This document shows positions 1-8,637 of a stretch of 46,461 nucleotides of DNA, in pieces (within the stretch, counting starts at the first letter, position 1; each line of letters opens with the position of its first letter). Source of the DNA: Lachnospiraceae bacterium UBA7589. Lineage in GTDB: Bacteria > Bacillota > Clostridia > Lachnospirales > Lachnospiraceae. The stretch spans positions 92,040 to 138,500 of the forward strand of contig DLKL01000018.1 in NCBI GenBank assembly GCA_002476495.1. Reading direction: 5' to 3'. The notes below the pieces were generated by a model. That model ran no database searches and was not told the DNA's origin. It saw nothing but the letters and a program-made list of their open reading frames with translations. Made by a program: the position numbers and the translations under genes.

Positions 1-436
1 ATGCTTCTTCATAGGTATTTTTCCCAAGATATGCAGGCTTAATAAACGGTATGAGAAAAATATTAAGTCTTCCATATGAATCCTCCACAGTAAATTTCTG
101 GGCTTCTCCCCTGAAATTTTCCTGAAAATATATTCCCTGTGGCCACATTATCCTGCTGCCAAAGGAGATTCTTTCCATGCTGTCATGATTGCCGCTTATA
201 CAATACATTTTTATATTCAGCGTCATGATTTCTGCCACAAAATCATCAAAAAGCCGCACCGCATCGGCTCCCGGTGTCGGCTTATCATATACATCCCCGG
301 CGATAATAAGTATATCTGCCTTCTCTCTTACAAGAATGTCGGTTATATTTTTCAAAACTATTCTCTGATCCTCTAGCAGACTTACATCATATAGCCTTTT
401 TCCGATATGAAGATCAGATATATGTGCTATTCTCAT
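1..436 (-). CDS. sbcD: Exonuclease SbcCD subunit D, N-terminal part (cut by window edge)
   Basis: This is the first 145 codons of a calcineurin-like metallophosphoesterase, reading leftward out of the window. The start at 436 gives MRIAHISDLHIGK, followed by AGDVYDKPTPG and ISGNHDS. These are the three N-terminal metal-binding blocks (DxH, GDxxD, GNHD) of the Mre11/SbcD nuclease family. SbcD partners the SbcC ATPase to open hairpins and trim DNA double-strand breaks. The long spacing between blocks and the DxHIGK start fit SbcD better than small phosphoesterases such as YfcE. SbcC would be expected to follow, outside the window. An AGGAA-type ribosome site lies just upstream of the ATG. Confidence 0.85.
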   Translation of the reverse strand, partial: MRIAHISDLHIGKRLYDVSLLEDQRIVLKNITDILVREKADILIIAGDVYDKPTPGADAVRLFDDFVAEIMTLNIKMYCISGNHDSMERISFGSRIMWPQGIYFQENFRGEAQKFTVEDSYGRLNIFLIPFIKPAYLGKNTYEEA

Positions 437-476
437 CCATTATTCCTTTCTTATTTCAGTATTTTCTCATTTATCA

Positions 477-506
477 TTGATTTTACATATGATAAAATGG
501 TAGAAT
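477..506 (+). promoter_or_regulatory. Sigma-A type promoter for the HTH gene at 541
   Basis: TTGATT (477-482) and TAGAAT (501-506) are separated by 18 bp, about 35 bp upstream of the plus-strand ATG at 541. The spacing and both boxes are close to the vegetative consensus. Confidence 0.5.
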
Positions 507-540
507 AAATATTATAAATTATTCGGGGTGTGATTAAACT

Positions 541-1068
541 ATGGGAAGAAAAGCGTCAAAAGCAACAGATAACATATATTATATGGAGAGAATGGAGGCT
601 GCAAAATCAGATGATACCTACACCAGCAGGGAAAAAGCTGCCACCAGGCTAGGGATTGAAAGAAGCAGGCTGGCAAGAATTGAGTTGAATCAGATAGAGC
701 CTTATGCTGAAGAAGTCGACATTATGTCGACTGCTTATAATGCTCCCCATCTCTGTACCGACTTTTGTAACAGCGTATGTCCCATAGGCATCAGAAAGCT
801 TAATGAACAAATTAAAGCATCTAAACCGGGTTCCATAGAAAGACTAGTCCTTAAATTCCTGAGCTCTTCACAGAGCATGGATAACATATCAAAAGTATTA
901 GTCGACATAACTCAAGACGGTAAAATCGATCAAACCGAAATTGCGGATCTCCAGGCTATATTCCGTGCCATGGATTCTGTTACAAAAAACATAGATGCAA
1001 TAAAGGGCTGGGTTATGAACAATCCACAGCTGAGACCATATTTCAATATGGAAATTACAGATTTTTAG
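541..1068 (+). CDS. Small helix-turn-helix protein of unknown role
   Basis: This 175-residue cytoplasmic protein has an N-terminal XRE-like helix-turn-helix: residues about 28-60 contain SREKAATRLGIERSRLARIE. A cysteine cluster follows (CTDFCNSVC, about residues 77-85), then a helical C-terminal half. The HTH would normally bind DNA; the cysteines could bind a metal or respond to redox, but nothing proves it. It stands alone, divergent from sbcD, with its own promoter. Its 3' end overlaps the 3' end of rsmI by 14 bp on the opposite strand. I cannot assign a target. Confidence 0.75.
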   Translation: MGRKASKATDNIYYMERMEAAKSDDTYTSREKAATRLGIERSRLARIELNQIEPYAEEVDIMSTAYNAPHLCTDFCNSVCPIGIRKLNEQIKASKPGSIERLVLKFLSSSQSMDNISKVLVDITQDGKIDQTEIADLQAIFRAMDSVTKNIDAIKGWVMNNPQLRPYFNMEITDF

Positions 1069-1897
1069 AGTACTCATATATTTCTCTCTTGGGTACTCCC
1101 CTGTCCAGGGCAACCTGCCTGGTTGCCTCCTTTTTTTCCATTCCCTTTTCAATATACATTTGAATATGCTCGGGAATAGTCATACTATCCCACCGGTGAT
1201 GTTTTTCCTCTTCAAGCACTTCCCTTGAAATCCCGTTTATTACAATTATACATTCCCCCTTAGGGTCAGTCTGCTCATAATATTCTGTGCTTTCCTTAAG
1301 CGTTGTTCTGAAAAAAGCCTCATGCTTCTTGGTAAGCTCACGACAAATAGTTATATTTCTGTCGCCAAGGCAGGCTTTTAACTCCTTCAGGGTTTTTAAA
1401 AGCCTGTGAGGGGCCTCGTATATAACTATGGTACGGGTCTCCGTTGCCAGCTCCTCCAGCACATTCCTCCGCTCTTTTTTATCAGAAGGCAAAAATGCTT
1501 CAAAGGCAAATCTCCTTGTTGGGAGGCCTGATGCTATCAGTCCGTTTATTGCAGCACAAGCCCCCGGTATAGGTATAACTGTTATTCCTGATTCATAGCA
1601 CTGTCGCACCAATTCCTCTCCGGGATCGGAAATACCCGGTGTTCCCGCATCAGTTATAAGGGCAATATTAATTCCCTCACTTAATTTTCTTACCAGCTCA
1701 GCCGCCTTTTCATATTTATTATGCTCATGATAGCTTGTCATAGGGGTTTTAATCTTAAAATGGTTAAGCAGCTTTATACTGTTTCTGGTGTCCTCTGCTG
1801 CAATAAGATCAACCTCCTCCAACACCCTGACTCCCCTGAAGGTCATATCCTCCAGATTTCCAATAGGTGTTGCAACAAGATACAATATTCCTGACAT
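1055..1897 (-). CDS. rsmI: 16S rRNA (cytidine-1402-2'-O)-methyltransferase RsmI
   Basis: RsmI uses S-adenosylmethionine to 2'-O-methylate C1402 in the ribosomal decoding centre. The 280-residue length is normal. The start MSGILYLVATPIGNLEDMT and the following AAEDTRNS block are diagnostic, as is the glycine-rich TDAGTPGISDPG near residue 85. The fold is the tetrapyrrole methylase type. A GGGAGG ribosome site seven bases upstream supports the ATG at 1897. It is the last gene of the tmk-yaaR-holB-ricT-trmN6-rsmI run, an order also familiar from Bacillus (yaaQ-yaaR-holB-yaaT-yabA-yabB-yabC), here without yabA. Its 3' end overlaps the convergent HTH gene. Confidence 0.95.
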   Translation of the reverse strand: MSGILYLVATPIGNLEDMTFRGVRVLEEVDLIAAEDTRNSIKLLNHFKIKTPMTSYHEHNKYEKAAELVRKLSEGINIALITDAGTPGISDPGEELVRQCYESGITVIPIPGACAAINGLIASGLPTRRFAFEAFLPSDKKERRNVLEELATETRTIVIYEAPHRLLKTLKELKACLGDRNITICRELTKKHEAFFRTTLKESTEYYEQTDPKGECIIVINGISREVLEEEKHHRWDSMTIPEHIQMYIEKGMEKKEATRQVALDRGVPKREIYEYSKNL

Positions 1898-1920
1898 AAA
1901 ATGCCTCCCGCATGTTTTTT

Positions 1921-2667
1921 CTACGCATTACCATAACGTGCCAAAAGTTCCTCGGTGTAGCCACCTTCCTTACTGTATACAACCAGAGCAGGTTCAATCT
2001 TAACCATAGGTCTGCCGCCCTTATTACCCTCTATTAAAACCATGTTAGGTTCCTTATCCTGATAAGGCTGCACCATGCAGATCCTCTTTGGCTCCAGCTT
2101 ATACTGTGACATCAACCTTATAATTTCCGCCAGTCTGAAGGGCTTATGAACCATAGAAAAGCAGCCACCTTCCTTAAGAAGATAAGCTGCCTGCTTTATT
2201 ACATCCTCAAGGCAAAGCAATATCTCATGTCTTGCGATATTTTTAGGCTCCATATCATTTTTTAATCCATGTTTTTCAGATATATAAGGAGGATTAGAAG
2301 TTACAATGTCAAAGGTAGCAGGCTTAAAAAGTGAAGGTATCTCTTTTATGTCACCCCTTACTATGTCAATCTTATCCTGGAGACCATTGTACTCAATGCT
2401 TCTTTTAGCCATGTCCACACTATAATCCTGAATCTCAAGACCGGTAAAGTGCTCCCCTTTTTTTCTGCTATACATAAGGATGGGAATAACTCCTGTTCCT
2501 GTACCAAGATCCATAACTCTGGCACCGGCCTTTCCTGTGGAAAATCCGGCTAAGAGTACAGCATCCATGCCAAAGCAAAAATTGTCTTTATTTTGAATAA
2601 TTTTGTAGCCACGGCATTGCAGGTCATCCAGCCTTTCGCCTTCATTAAGTAAAATTTTACTCATCAT
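1921..2667 (-). CDS. TrmN6-like tRNA1(Val) adenine-37 N6-methyltransferase (YabB family)
   Basis: This is a 248-residue Rossmann-fold methyltransferase. The SAM-binding motif DLGTGTGVIPI and the catalytic SNPPY, which binds the flipped-out adenine, are both present. The preamble with CFGMDAVLLAGFS is typical of the YfiC/TrmN6 family, called YabB in Bacillus, which methylates N6 of A37 in tRNA-Val. Two adjacent ATG codons (2667 and 2664) are both usable. The start overlaps the end of ricT by 11 bp, implying translational coupling. Substrate assignment is by family only; other N6 adenine methyltransferases share the motifs. Confidence 0.85.
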   Translation of the reverse strand: MMSKILLNEGERLDDLQCRGYKIIQNKDNFCFGMDAVLLAGFSTGKAGARVMDLGTGTGVIPILMYSRKKGEHFTGLEIQDYSVDMAKRSIEYNGLQDKIDIVRGDIKEIPSLFKPATFDIVTSNPPYISEKHGLKNDMEPKNIARHEILLCLEDVIKQAAYLLKEGGCFSMVHKPFRLAEIIRLMSQYKLEPKRICMVQPYQDKEPNMVLIEGNKGGRPMVKIEPALVVYSKEGGYTEELLARYGNA

Positions 2668-3568
2668 CTAATTTGGACTTTCCTTCCTTGCGCTCCAATG
2701 CTTCCAGCTTTTTCAATTCCTCGTCACTGATTTTGTCATCATTATGTCTGCGCTTAGGTTTGAAATGTATTTCCTCCAGCTTATATTCTTCTATTTCCTT
2801 AGTATCATCATCCAACGTAACAATAAGCTTGACCTTCTGTCTAAGTACATTTACGGACTGAACCTCGCCCTTCTTTCCATCAATAGTCTTAACTATATCC
2901 CCAACATTCGGAAGTTTGCTATTGAGGTATTCATATGTTTCCTGCTCATAGCTCAGACAGCACATTAGTCGTCCACATACACCTGATATCTTGGTCGGAT
3001 TGAGGGACAAATTCTGTTCCTTTGCCATCTTTATAGATACCGGTGCGAACTCTGAAAGGTGCTTATTACAGCATAATTCCCTTCCACATATACCTATTCC
3101 ACCTACGATTTTTGTCTCATCTCTCACACCAATCTGTCTCAACTCAATTCTTGTTTTAAAAACCGATGCAAGATCCTTGACCAGCTCTCTGAAATCAATA
3201 CGCCCATCTGCCGTAAAATAAAACAACACCTTGTTGTTATCAAAGGTATACTCAGCCTCAATAAGCTTCATTTCCAGTTTATGCTTACTAATTTTTTCAA
3301 GGCATATATCAAATGCCTTTTTACTTTTCTCTTTGTTGGACAGATATCTCTTTTGATCTTCCGGGGTTGCCACCCTGATAATTGGCTTTATTGCAGTATA
3401 AAGCTTATCGGTATCAACCTGTCTTCTACCAAATACCACCTTGCCATATTCAACACCCCTGGCAGTTTCCACGATAACAAAATCTCCACTATCAACATCA
3501 AATTTGACAGGGTCAAAAAAATATATTTTACCATTGTCCCTAAAACGGACTCCAATAACTTCCTTCAT
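2657..3568 (-). CDS. ricT: RicT/YaaT family regulator (PSP1 domain)
   Basis: This 303-residue protein carries the PSP1 C-terminal domain and the characteristic cysteine set GICGRELCC and GRLMCCLSYEQ. In Bacillus subtilis RicT (YaaT) works with RicA and RicF in a complex holding iron-sulfur clusters. That complex stimulates RNase Y mRNA processing and affects sporulation and competence. The cysteines seen here match those cluster ligands. The ribosome site AAGGAG lies inside the last codons of holB, so the two are tightly coupled. RicA and RicF genes are not visible in the window. Confidence 0.9.
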   Translation of the reverse strand: MKEVIGVRFRDNGKIYFFDPVKFDVDSGDFVIVETARGVEYGKVVFGRRQVDTDKLYTAIKPIIRVATPEDQKRYLSNKEKSKKAFDICLEKISKHKLEMKLIEAEYTFDNNKVLFYFTADGRIDFRELVKDLASVFKTRIELRQIGVRDETKIVGGIGICGRELCCNKHLSEFAPVSIKMAKEQNLSLNPTKISGVCGRLMCCLSYEQETYEYLNSKLPNVGDIVKTIDGKKGEVQSVNVLRQKVKLIVTLDDDTKEIEEYKLEEIHFKPKRRHNDDKISDEELKKLEALERKEGKSKLDDE

Positions 3569-4558
3569 CTAAAAATTCTCCTTTAATGTGAGCAACAAAA
3601 GCTCCATAGTCACGTCAAAGTTTGCATTTACATCCAATCTGGTTTTTGCTCTTGCTATAGCATCTATCTTATCCTCTATCGCCTTATAGGATAAAACCTG
3701 TGCCTGAGTCTTTATGGAAGAGTATTCACCCTTAAACAACAGCTTGTCTATGTTTCCGGTTACCTTCAGCATTAAAACATCTCTATACCACATCATCATA
3801 AGATCCATATAATCGTTTATTGACATCTTAAATTTCTGAATATGTTCCATAGCACTGGCCAGTTCATCTACATCCAGTTTCTGTATTTTTTTCATTACCT
3901 CCACAACCGAATCAATTACCCTGACATATTCTGTGTTATCTGCCAGTTTAATAGCCTTCCCCAGATTGCCCTGGGCAAAATCCAGACAAAAATATGCTTT
4001 ATCCTCTGTCAGCCCCATGTTCTTTTCCAGATATCCAAGCATATCTCTTTCTCTTACCGGTTTTGTATTAAGAACAATGCAACGGGAAACCACAGTATCG
4101 AGCAGCTTACTTATATTGGTGGTCAACAAAATTATAATACCATATTCCGGTGGTTCTTCAATGGTTTTTAATATGGCATTTTGTGCCTGTGTATTCATAA
4201 GCTGTGCATCCGGAATAATATATATTTTATATTTACTTTCATATGGTTTAACCGTAATTGAATCTACAACCTGCTCCCTTATCTCATCTACTGTGATGAC
4301 TCCGGGCTTTTCATGAGTAACCGTAATTATATCCGGATGATTTCCCGATGCCATTTTTATACAGGATTTGCAAATTCCACAGGCTTCGGATTCTCCTTTT
4401 TCACATTGCAGGGTTGCCGCAAAGGCCCTCGCCAGCATTTTTTTACCGCTATCCACCTCACCACTTATGATATAGGCGTGACTTATCCTGTCCATCTCAA
4501 TACTGCTTCTGAAATGCCTTATTATATCTTCATGTCCCACAATATCCTTAAAATACAT
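3569..4558 (-). CDS. holB: DNA polymerase III subunit delta'
   Basis: HolB is the clamp-loader subunit that helps load the beta sliding clamp. The protein has 329 residues. It shows a degenerate P-loop (GEVDSGKK, about residues 33-40), as expected for a delta' that does not hydrolyse ATP, and a zinc site from C52, C60, C63 and C66. The sensor-type SRC motif is present in VVSRC. The start has a GGAGGGGTGA ribosome site. The gene lies between yaaR and ricT, its standard place in Firmicutes. Confidence 0.92.
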   Translation of the reverse strand: MYFKDIVGHEDIIRHFRSSIEMDRISHAYIISGEVDSGKKMLARAFAATLQCEKGESEACGICKSCIKMASGNHPDIITVTHEKPGVITVDEIREQVVDSITVKPYESKYKIYIIPDAQLMNTQAQNAILKTIEEPPEYGIIILLTTNISKLLDTVVSRCIVLNTKPVRERDMLGYLEKNMGLTEDKAYFCLDFAQGNLGKAIKLADNTEYVRVIDSVVEVMKKIQKLDVDELASAMEHIQKFKMSINDYMDLMMMWYRDVLMLKVTGNIDKLLFKGEYSSIKTQAQVLSYKAIEDKIDAIARAKTRLDVNANFDVTMELLLLTLKENF

Positions 4559-4571
4559 ATGTCACCCCTCC

Positions 4572-5012
4572 TTATGCGGAAATATCAAGTAATAAACCTC
4601 TTATATCATCTATCTTACCTAATATGGCAAGATTGTCCTTTTCCTCCTTTAAAAGCTCTGTGGCAAGCTCATCCAGATTTTTATCCACCTGCCTTACAAT
4701 TCCATATACTCTGTGACGTCCACGCCTGTCAAGAAAATTCTCTCTGGAAAATTCATGGGATCTTGAAACTATCTCGTTCATAAATTCCTTTACCGATGAC
4801 CGATATTTTTTCATATCCTTTATATCCATGTGCTTTGCAATCTTTGCGCCCTGCTCCTCAATATCCTTCATAAGAGCGGAAAGCTTCTCCTGAAGCTGCG
4901 ACTCCTCTATATTCCTTACGAGGGTAAACTTAAAATCTTCCCCTGTTTTTTCCTGCGTTCTCGGTGCTTCCACCTGGGTAAGCTGCTGCAGCTGATTAAC
5001 CTTTATATCCAA
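4572..5012 (-). CDS. YaaR family protein (DUF327)
   Basis: This is a 146-residue, charged, mostly helical cytoplasmic protein. It matches the YaaR/DUF327 family in size, in its final stretch, and in its fixed place between tmk and holB. The function is unknown in any organism I know. The start is a TTG codon (MDIKVNQLQQL) preceded by a very strong AAGGAGGGGG ribosome site; no ATG serves that site. The gene is likely co-transcribed with tmk. Confidence 0.8.
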   Translation of the reverse strand: MDIKVNQLQQLTQVEAPRTQEKTGEDFKFTLVRNIEESQLQEKLSALMKDIEEQGAKIAKHMDIKDMKKYRSSVKEFMNEIVSRSHEFSRENFLDRRGRHRVYGIVRQVDKNLDELATELLKEEKDNLAILGKIDDIRGLLLDISA

Positions 5013-5068
5013 ATTTACCCCCTCCTTTCATATAATGATATATATTCTATATCGGTATATAATAATAA

Positions 5069-5689
5069 TTATATAATTTGCCCGACATATACAATTATCT
5101 GATTATAAATATCCTTTATATCCTGTGTTGCATCTATGGTTTTTATCCTGCCCTTACTAAGCCTTGCAAGCTCCCGGTAGCCTTCAGCCACCTTTTCATG
5201 AAATTCTTCGGCTTCAAGCTCCATCCTGTCCAGCTCAGCCCTGCTTTTTGCTCTTTCCAGACCTGTTTTTGCAGGCAGATCTAAATGTATTGTCAAATCA
5301 GGCATGCATCCCTGAATGGCATAACTGTTTATATCATATACGGAATCCACACCAAGTCCCCTTGCCATGCCCTGATAAACTGCCGAAGAATCAATAAATC
5401 TGTCACTTATGACAGCCTTTCCAAGCTCCAGTGCAGGCTTAATCACCTGACTTACAAGCTGCGCCCTGGCAGATGCATAAAGCAATGCCTCCGTCATATA
5501 ATCCATCTCCGCATAATCCTTATTCAGAATAATTTCTCTTATTGCTTCACCTATAACGGTTCCACCCGGCTCCCGGGTTATAACTATGTCTTTATAACCC
5601 TTTGATTCAAGATAATTCCTTAGCAATTCTATCTGTGTACTTTTTCCTGACCCATCCGGGCCTTCCATAGAAATAAATATACCCTTCAT
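5069..5689 (-). CDS. tmk: Thymidylate kinase
   Basis: Tmk phosphorylates dTMP to dTDP. The P-loop GPDGSGKST is at residues 10-18. The dTMP-binding DR motif appears in ISDRFIDSS, and the LID region RAKSRAELDRME follows. I chose ATG 5689, giving 206 residues, because it has a GGAG 11 bases upstream and the family normally begins a few residues before the P-loop. A TTG at 5722 would add 11 residues with no family support. It is the first gene of the six-gene run ending with rsmI. Confidence 0.93.
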   Translation of the reverse strand: MKGIFISMEGPDGSGKSTQIELLRNYLESKGYKDIVITREPGGTVIGEAIREIILNKDYAEMDYMTEALLYASARAQLVSQVIKPALELGKAVISDRFIDSSAVYQGMARGLGVDSVYDINSYAIQGCMPDLTIHLDLPAKTGLERAKSRAELDRMELEAEEFHEKVAEGYRELARLSKGRIKTIDATQDIKDIYNQIIVYVGQII

Positions 5690-5745
5690 TTCACTATTTT
5701 CTCCATTGCTGAATTTAATCAACAGTAATACGCAACATATATGTA

Positions 5746-5774
5746 ATTATATCATTATGCTCCAATCCTGCCAA
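5746..5774 (-). promoter_or_regulatory. Promoter of the tmk operon
   Basis: On the minus strand TTGGCA (5774-5769) and TATAAT (5751-5746) are separated by exactly 17 bp. TGA precedes the -10 box, which makes an extended -10. Transcription would begin near 5739, about 50 bp before the tmk ATG. Confidence 0.7.
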
Positions 5775-5806
5775 TATTTTTTTCCAATCAACAATTTTCT
5801 TATATT

Positions 5807-5847
5807 AACAAACAAGGAAGAGAGCATTTTCCCTTCCTTTGTCTGTT
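5807..5847 (-). terminator. atp: Terminator of the ATP synthase operon
   Basis: Downstream of atpC, reading on the minus strand, arms of 15 and 14 bases (AACAGACAAAGGAAG and CTTCCTTGTTTGTT) pair with one wobble and one bulged A around a 12-base loop. The 3' arm is itself T-rich, but there is no long uninterrupted T-run. The position between atpC and the tmk promoter fits a terminator. Confidence 0.55.
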
Positions 5848-5891
5848 TCAATTAAAATTATAATTTTTATTGTATAGTTTTTTAAGAGTTG

Positions 5892-6293
5892 CTATACTTT
5901 TTTACAAAGCTGCATTCTTACCACGGAACGCTTCAGGGCAAGCTCGGCCCGGTTGGCATCCTGACTGTTGTCATGTAACCGCCTCTCAGCCCTGGCCTTT
6001 GCTTCCTGTGCACGCCTGAAATCAATTTCATCCGGCCATTCTACACTTTCTGCGAGAATAGTTATGGAATCTCCTAATATCTCAGCAAAACCCGAATGTA
6101 AAGCAGCCTCTTTTACTACCTGATCCTCATGAAGTTTGAGAACTCCGGGAGCAATAACTACTGTCATAGGTATATGCTTCGGATAAATACCCATTATCCC
6201 TTCAGTAGTATTAAATTCTATAAAAGATACCTGCCCATTATAAAAAACTCTGTCAGGGGCAATTATCTTAACCTCCACTTTCTTGTCTGCCAT
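5892..6293 (-). CDS. atpC: ATP synthase F1 subunit epsilon
   Basis: Epsilon is the regulatory central-stalk subunit of F1 that couples gamma to the c-ring and can inhibit ATP hydrolysis. It has 133 residues. An N-terminal beta-sandwich contains TEGIMGIYPKHIP, the usual position-30 signature region, and the C-terminal helices contain RRAQEAKARAERRL. A GAGGTAAGT ribosome site precedes the ATG. It is the last gene of the atp operon. Confidence 0.96.
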   Translation of the reverse strand: MADKKVEVKIIAPDRVFYNGQVSFIEFNTTEGIMGIYPKHIPMTVVIAPGVLKLHEDQVVKEAALHSGFAEILGDSITILAESVEWPDEIDFRRAQEAKARAERRLHDNSQDANRAELALKRSVVRMQLCKKV

Positions 6294-6331
6294 ACTTACC
6301 TCACTTTCAAAATGCCATGTACATAATGAGG

Positions 6332-7723
6332 TTATTTACATTTTGCAATAACATCTTCAATACTGCCTGCATTGAGGAAATAACTCTCAGGAACATCGTC
6401 ATGCTTTCCATCAAGAATCTCCCTGAAGCTTGATATAGTATCAGAAAGAGGAACATATTTTCCCGGAAGTCCGGTAAATTGCTCGGCAACATGAAAAGGC
6501 TGTGAAAGAAACTTTTGAACCTTTCTTGCTCTGGCAACTACTATCTTATCCTCCTCTGAAAGCTCATCCATACCAAGTATGGCAATAATATCCTGTAATT
6601 CCTTATATTTTTGAAGAATTTCCTGTACTCCTCTGGCAACCTGGTAATGCTCCTCTCCTACTATACGAGGATCAAGGATTCTTGATGTGGATTCCAACGG
6701 ATCAACAGCAGGATAAATACCAAGCTCTACTATAGAACGTGAAAGAACAGTGGTAGCATCCAAATGGGCAAAAGTTGTGGCGGGTGCCGGATCAGTAAGG
6801 TCATCCGCAGGCACATATACGGCCTGGACAGAAGTAATGGATCCGTTCTTTGTTGAGGTAATTCTCTCTTGCAAAGCACCCATCTCTGTCTGAAGAGTCG
6901 GCTGATAACCAACTGCCGAAGGCACTCGTCCCAAAAGCGCAGACACCTCGGAACCGGCCTGGGTAAAACGGAATATGTTATCTATGAAAAGGAGTACATC
7001 CTTTCCAACCTTATCTCTGAAGTACTCGGCCATAGTAAGTCCGGTAAGTCCGACTCTCATACGGGCTCCCGGTGGTTCATTCATCTGCCCGAACACCATG
7101 GTAGTCTTGTTAATAACACCTGACTCAATCATCTCATAGTAGAGGTCATTACCCTCTCTTGTTCTCTCGCCTACACCGGTAAATACAGAATATCCTCCAT
7201 GCTGTGTTGCAATATTGGTAATAAGCTCCTGAATAAGAACTGTCTTACCAACTCCCGCTCCACCGAAAAGTCCGATTTTACCGCCCTTCTGATATGGGCA
7301 AAGCAAATCCACTACCTTAATTCCTGTCTCAAGAATCTCTGTATCCGTAGCCTGATCCTTGAATTCAGGTGCCTTTCTATGGATTGGAAGATATGTGTCT
7401 ACCTCAGGCGCCGGTTTATTGTCAATAGGCTGTCCAAGCACATTGAACATACGTCCAAGTGTAGCTTCTCCCACAGGTACTGTAATAGGGGCTCCCGTAT
7501 TATGAGCCTCCATCCCTCTTACAAGACCGTCAGTAGGACCCATTGCTATACATCTGACTGTATCATCACCCAAATGCTGGGAAACCTCAGCATAAAGAGT
7601 ACTTCCACTCTTTGTAGGAATAGTTATGGCATAATATATCTCCGGCAAATTTCCATCAGGAAACTTGACATCTATTACGGCACCAACAATCTGGGTAATT
7701 TTTCCTACATTTGTATCTGCCAT
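6332..7723 (-). CDS. atpD: ATP synthase F1 subunit beta
   Basis: This is the catalytic subunit of F1, 463 residues, nearly full identity to family blocks. The P-loop GGAGVGKT is at residues 154-161, the catalytic glutamate is E186 in GERTREGND, and LLFIDNIFRF and the ALLGRVPSAVGYQPT loop are present. A strong AAGGAGATATAAGTAA ribosome site precedes the ATG. It sits 37 bp after atpG. Confidence 0.98.
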   Translation of the reverse strand: MADTNVGKITQIVGAVIDVKFPDGNLPEIYYAITIPTKSGSTLYAEVSQHLGDDTVRCIAMGPTDGLVRGMEAHNTGAPITVPVGEATLGRMFNVLGQPIDNKPAPEVDTYLPIHRKAPEFKDQATDTEILETGIKVVDLLCPYQKGGKIGLFGGAGVGKTVLIQELITNIATQHGGYSVFTGVGERTREGNDLYYEMIESGVINKTTMVFGQMNEPPGARMRVGLTGLTMAEYFRDKVGKDVLLFIDNIFRFTQAGSEVSALLGRVPSAVGYQPTLQTEMGALQERITSTKNGSITSVQAVYVPADDLTDPAPATTFAHLDATTVLSRSIVELGIYPAVDPLESTSRILDPRIVGEEHYQVARGVQEILQKYKELQDIIAILGMDELSEEDKIVVARARKVQKFLSQPFHVAEQFTGLPGKYVPLSDTISSFREILDGKHDDVPESYFLNAGSIEDVIAKCK

Positions 7724-7760
7724 TTACTTATATCTCCTTATATTTATATGAATATATGCG

Positions 7761-8618
7761 TCAGCTAATCGCATCTGCACCGGCAATAATCTCAGTAAGC
7801 TCCTGAGTAATTGCGCTCTGTCTGGCTCTATTGTATTTAAGGGACAGGCTGCTTATCATATCCGCCGCATTATTTGTAGCGGAATCCATAGCCTGCATCC
7901 TTGCACCATTTTCACTGGCAACTGACTCAAGCAATGCGCCAAATATAATATTGGACATATACTTGGGTACAACCATATCAAGAACCTCCTCAGGGGTTGG
8001 TTCAAAATTCATAAGAAGCTTATCATCTCTGTCACTGTCCTTAAAATCTTCTGCATTAAGAGGCAAAAGCTTTACAAGTCGTGATTCCTGAGTTACGGTA
8101 TTCTTAAAGTTGGTATAGGCAATATATATCTCTCCTATGTCCCCCCTTGAAAACTGTGTCAAAAGCTCCTTGGTCATCTCTGTTGCATCTGCAAAAAGAG
8201 GAGAATTCACAACCTCGGAATAATCCCTGTATATTGAATAACCCTTTCTTGTAAGGCCCTCTATACCTTTTTTTCCGACACCGTAAATATAGGTATCCTC
8301 CTTGGAAAAACCTGCTCCGAGAATAGTTTTAACAATATTACTGTTATATCCTCCGGCAAGACCTCGGTTAGAGCTTATCACGATAACTGCCTTCTTCTTG
8401 TTATTGTTTTCCTTAAGAAAGGTATGGTCAATATTTTTAGTCATTGAAAGTATGGAGCTTATAGTATCATAGAGCATATTAAAATATGGTTTATTGCCCT
8501 CTGCCTTACCTCTGGCTTTTTGAAGCTTAACTGTAGCTACCAGCTTCATGGCCTTGGTTATCTGCTGAGTGCTCTGGACGCTTTCCTTACGCCTTTTAAT
8601 GTCTCTCATTGATGCCAA
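7761..8618 (-). CDS. atpG: ATP synthase F1 subunit gamma
   Basis: Gamma is the rotating central shaft of F1. It has 285 residues. The N-terminal helix (MRDIKRRKESVQSTQQITKA) and C-terminal helix (YNRARQSAITQELTEI) that form the coiled-coil axle are both clear. SNRGLAGGYN marks the central domain. The start is probably TTG at 8618, eight bases after GAGGTGAT, giving MASMRDIK; an ATG three codons later is the alternative. Confidence 0.96.
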   Translation of the reverse strand: MASMRDIKRRKESVQSTQQITKAMKLVATVKLQKARGKAEGNKPYFNMLYDTISSILSMTKNIDHTFLKENNNKKKAVIVISSNRGLAGGYNSNIVKTILGAGFSKEDTYIYGVGKKGIEGLTRKGYSIYRDYSEVVNSPLFADATEMTKELLTQFSRGDIGEIYIAYTNFKNTVTQESRLVKLLPLNAEDFKDSDRDDKLLMNFEPTPEEVLDMVVPKYMSNIIFGALLESVASENGARMQAMDSATNNAADMISSLSLKYNRARQSAITQELTEIIAGADAIS

Positions 8619-8637
8619 GACTTAATCACCTCTCTAA

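Noticed and set aside
185..376. A 63-codon plus-strand open frame
   Set aside because: It lies opposite sbcD, has no ribosome site and no family likeness.
5690..5722. TTG-started extension of thymidylate kinase
   Set aside because: No family support, and ATG 5689 has its own ribosome site.
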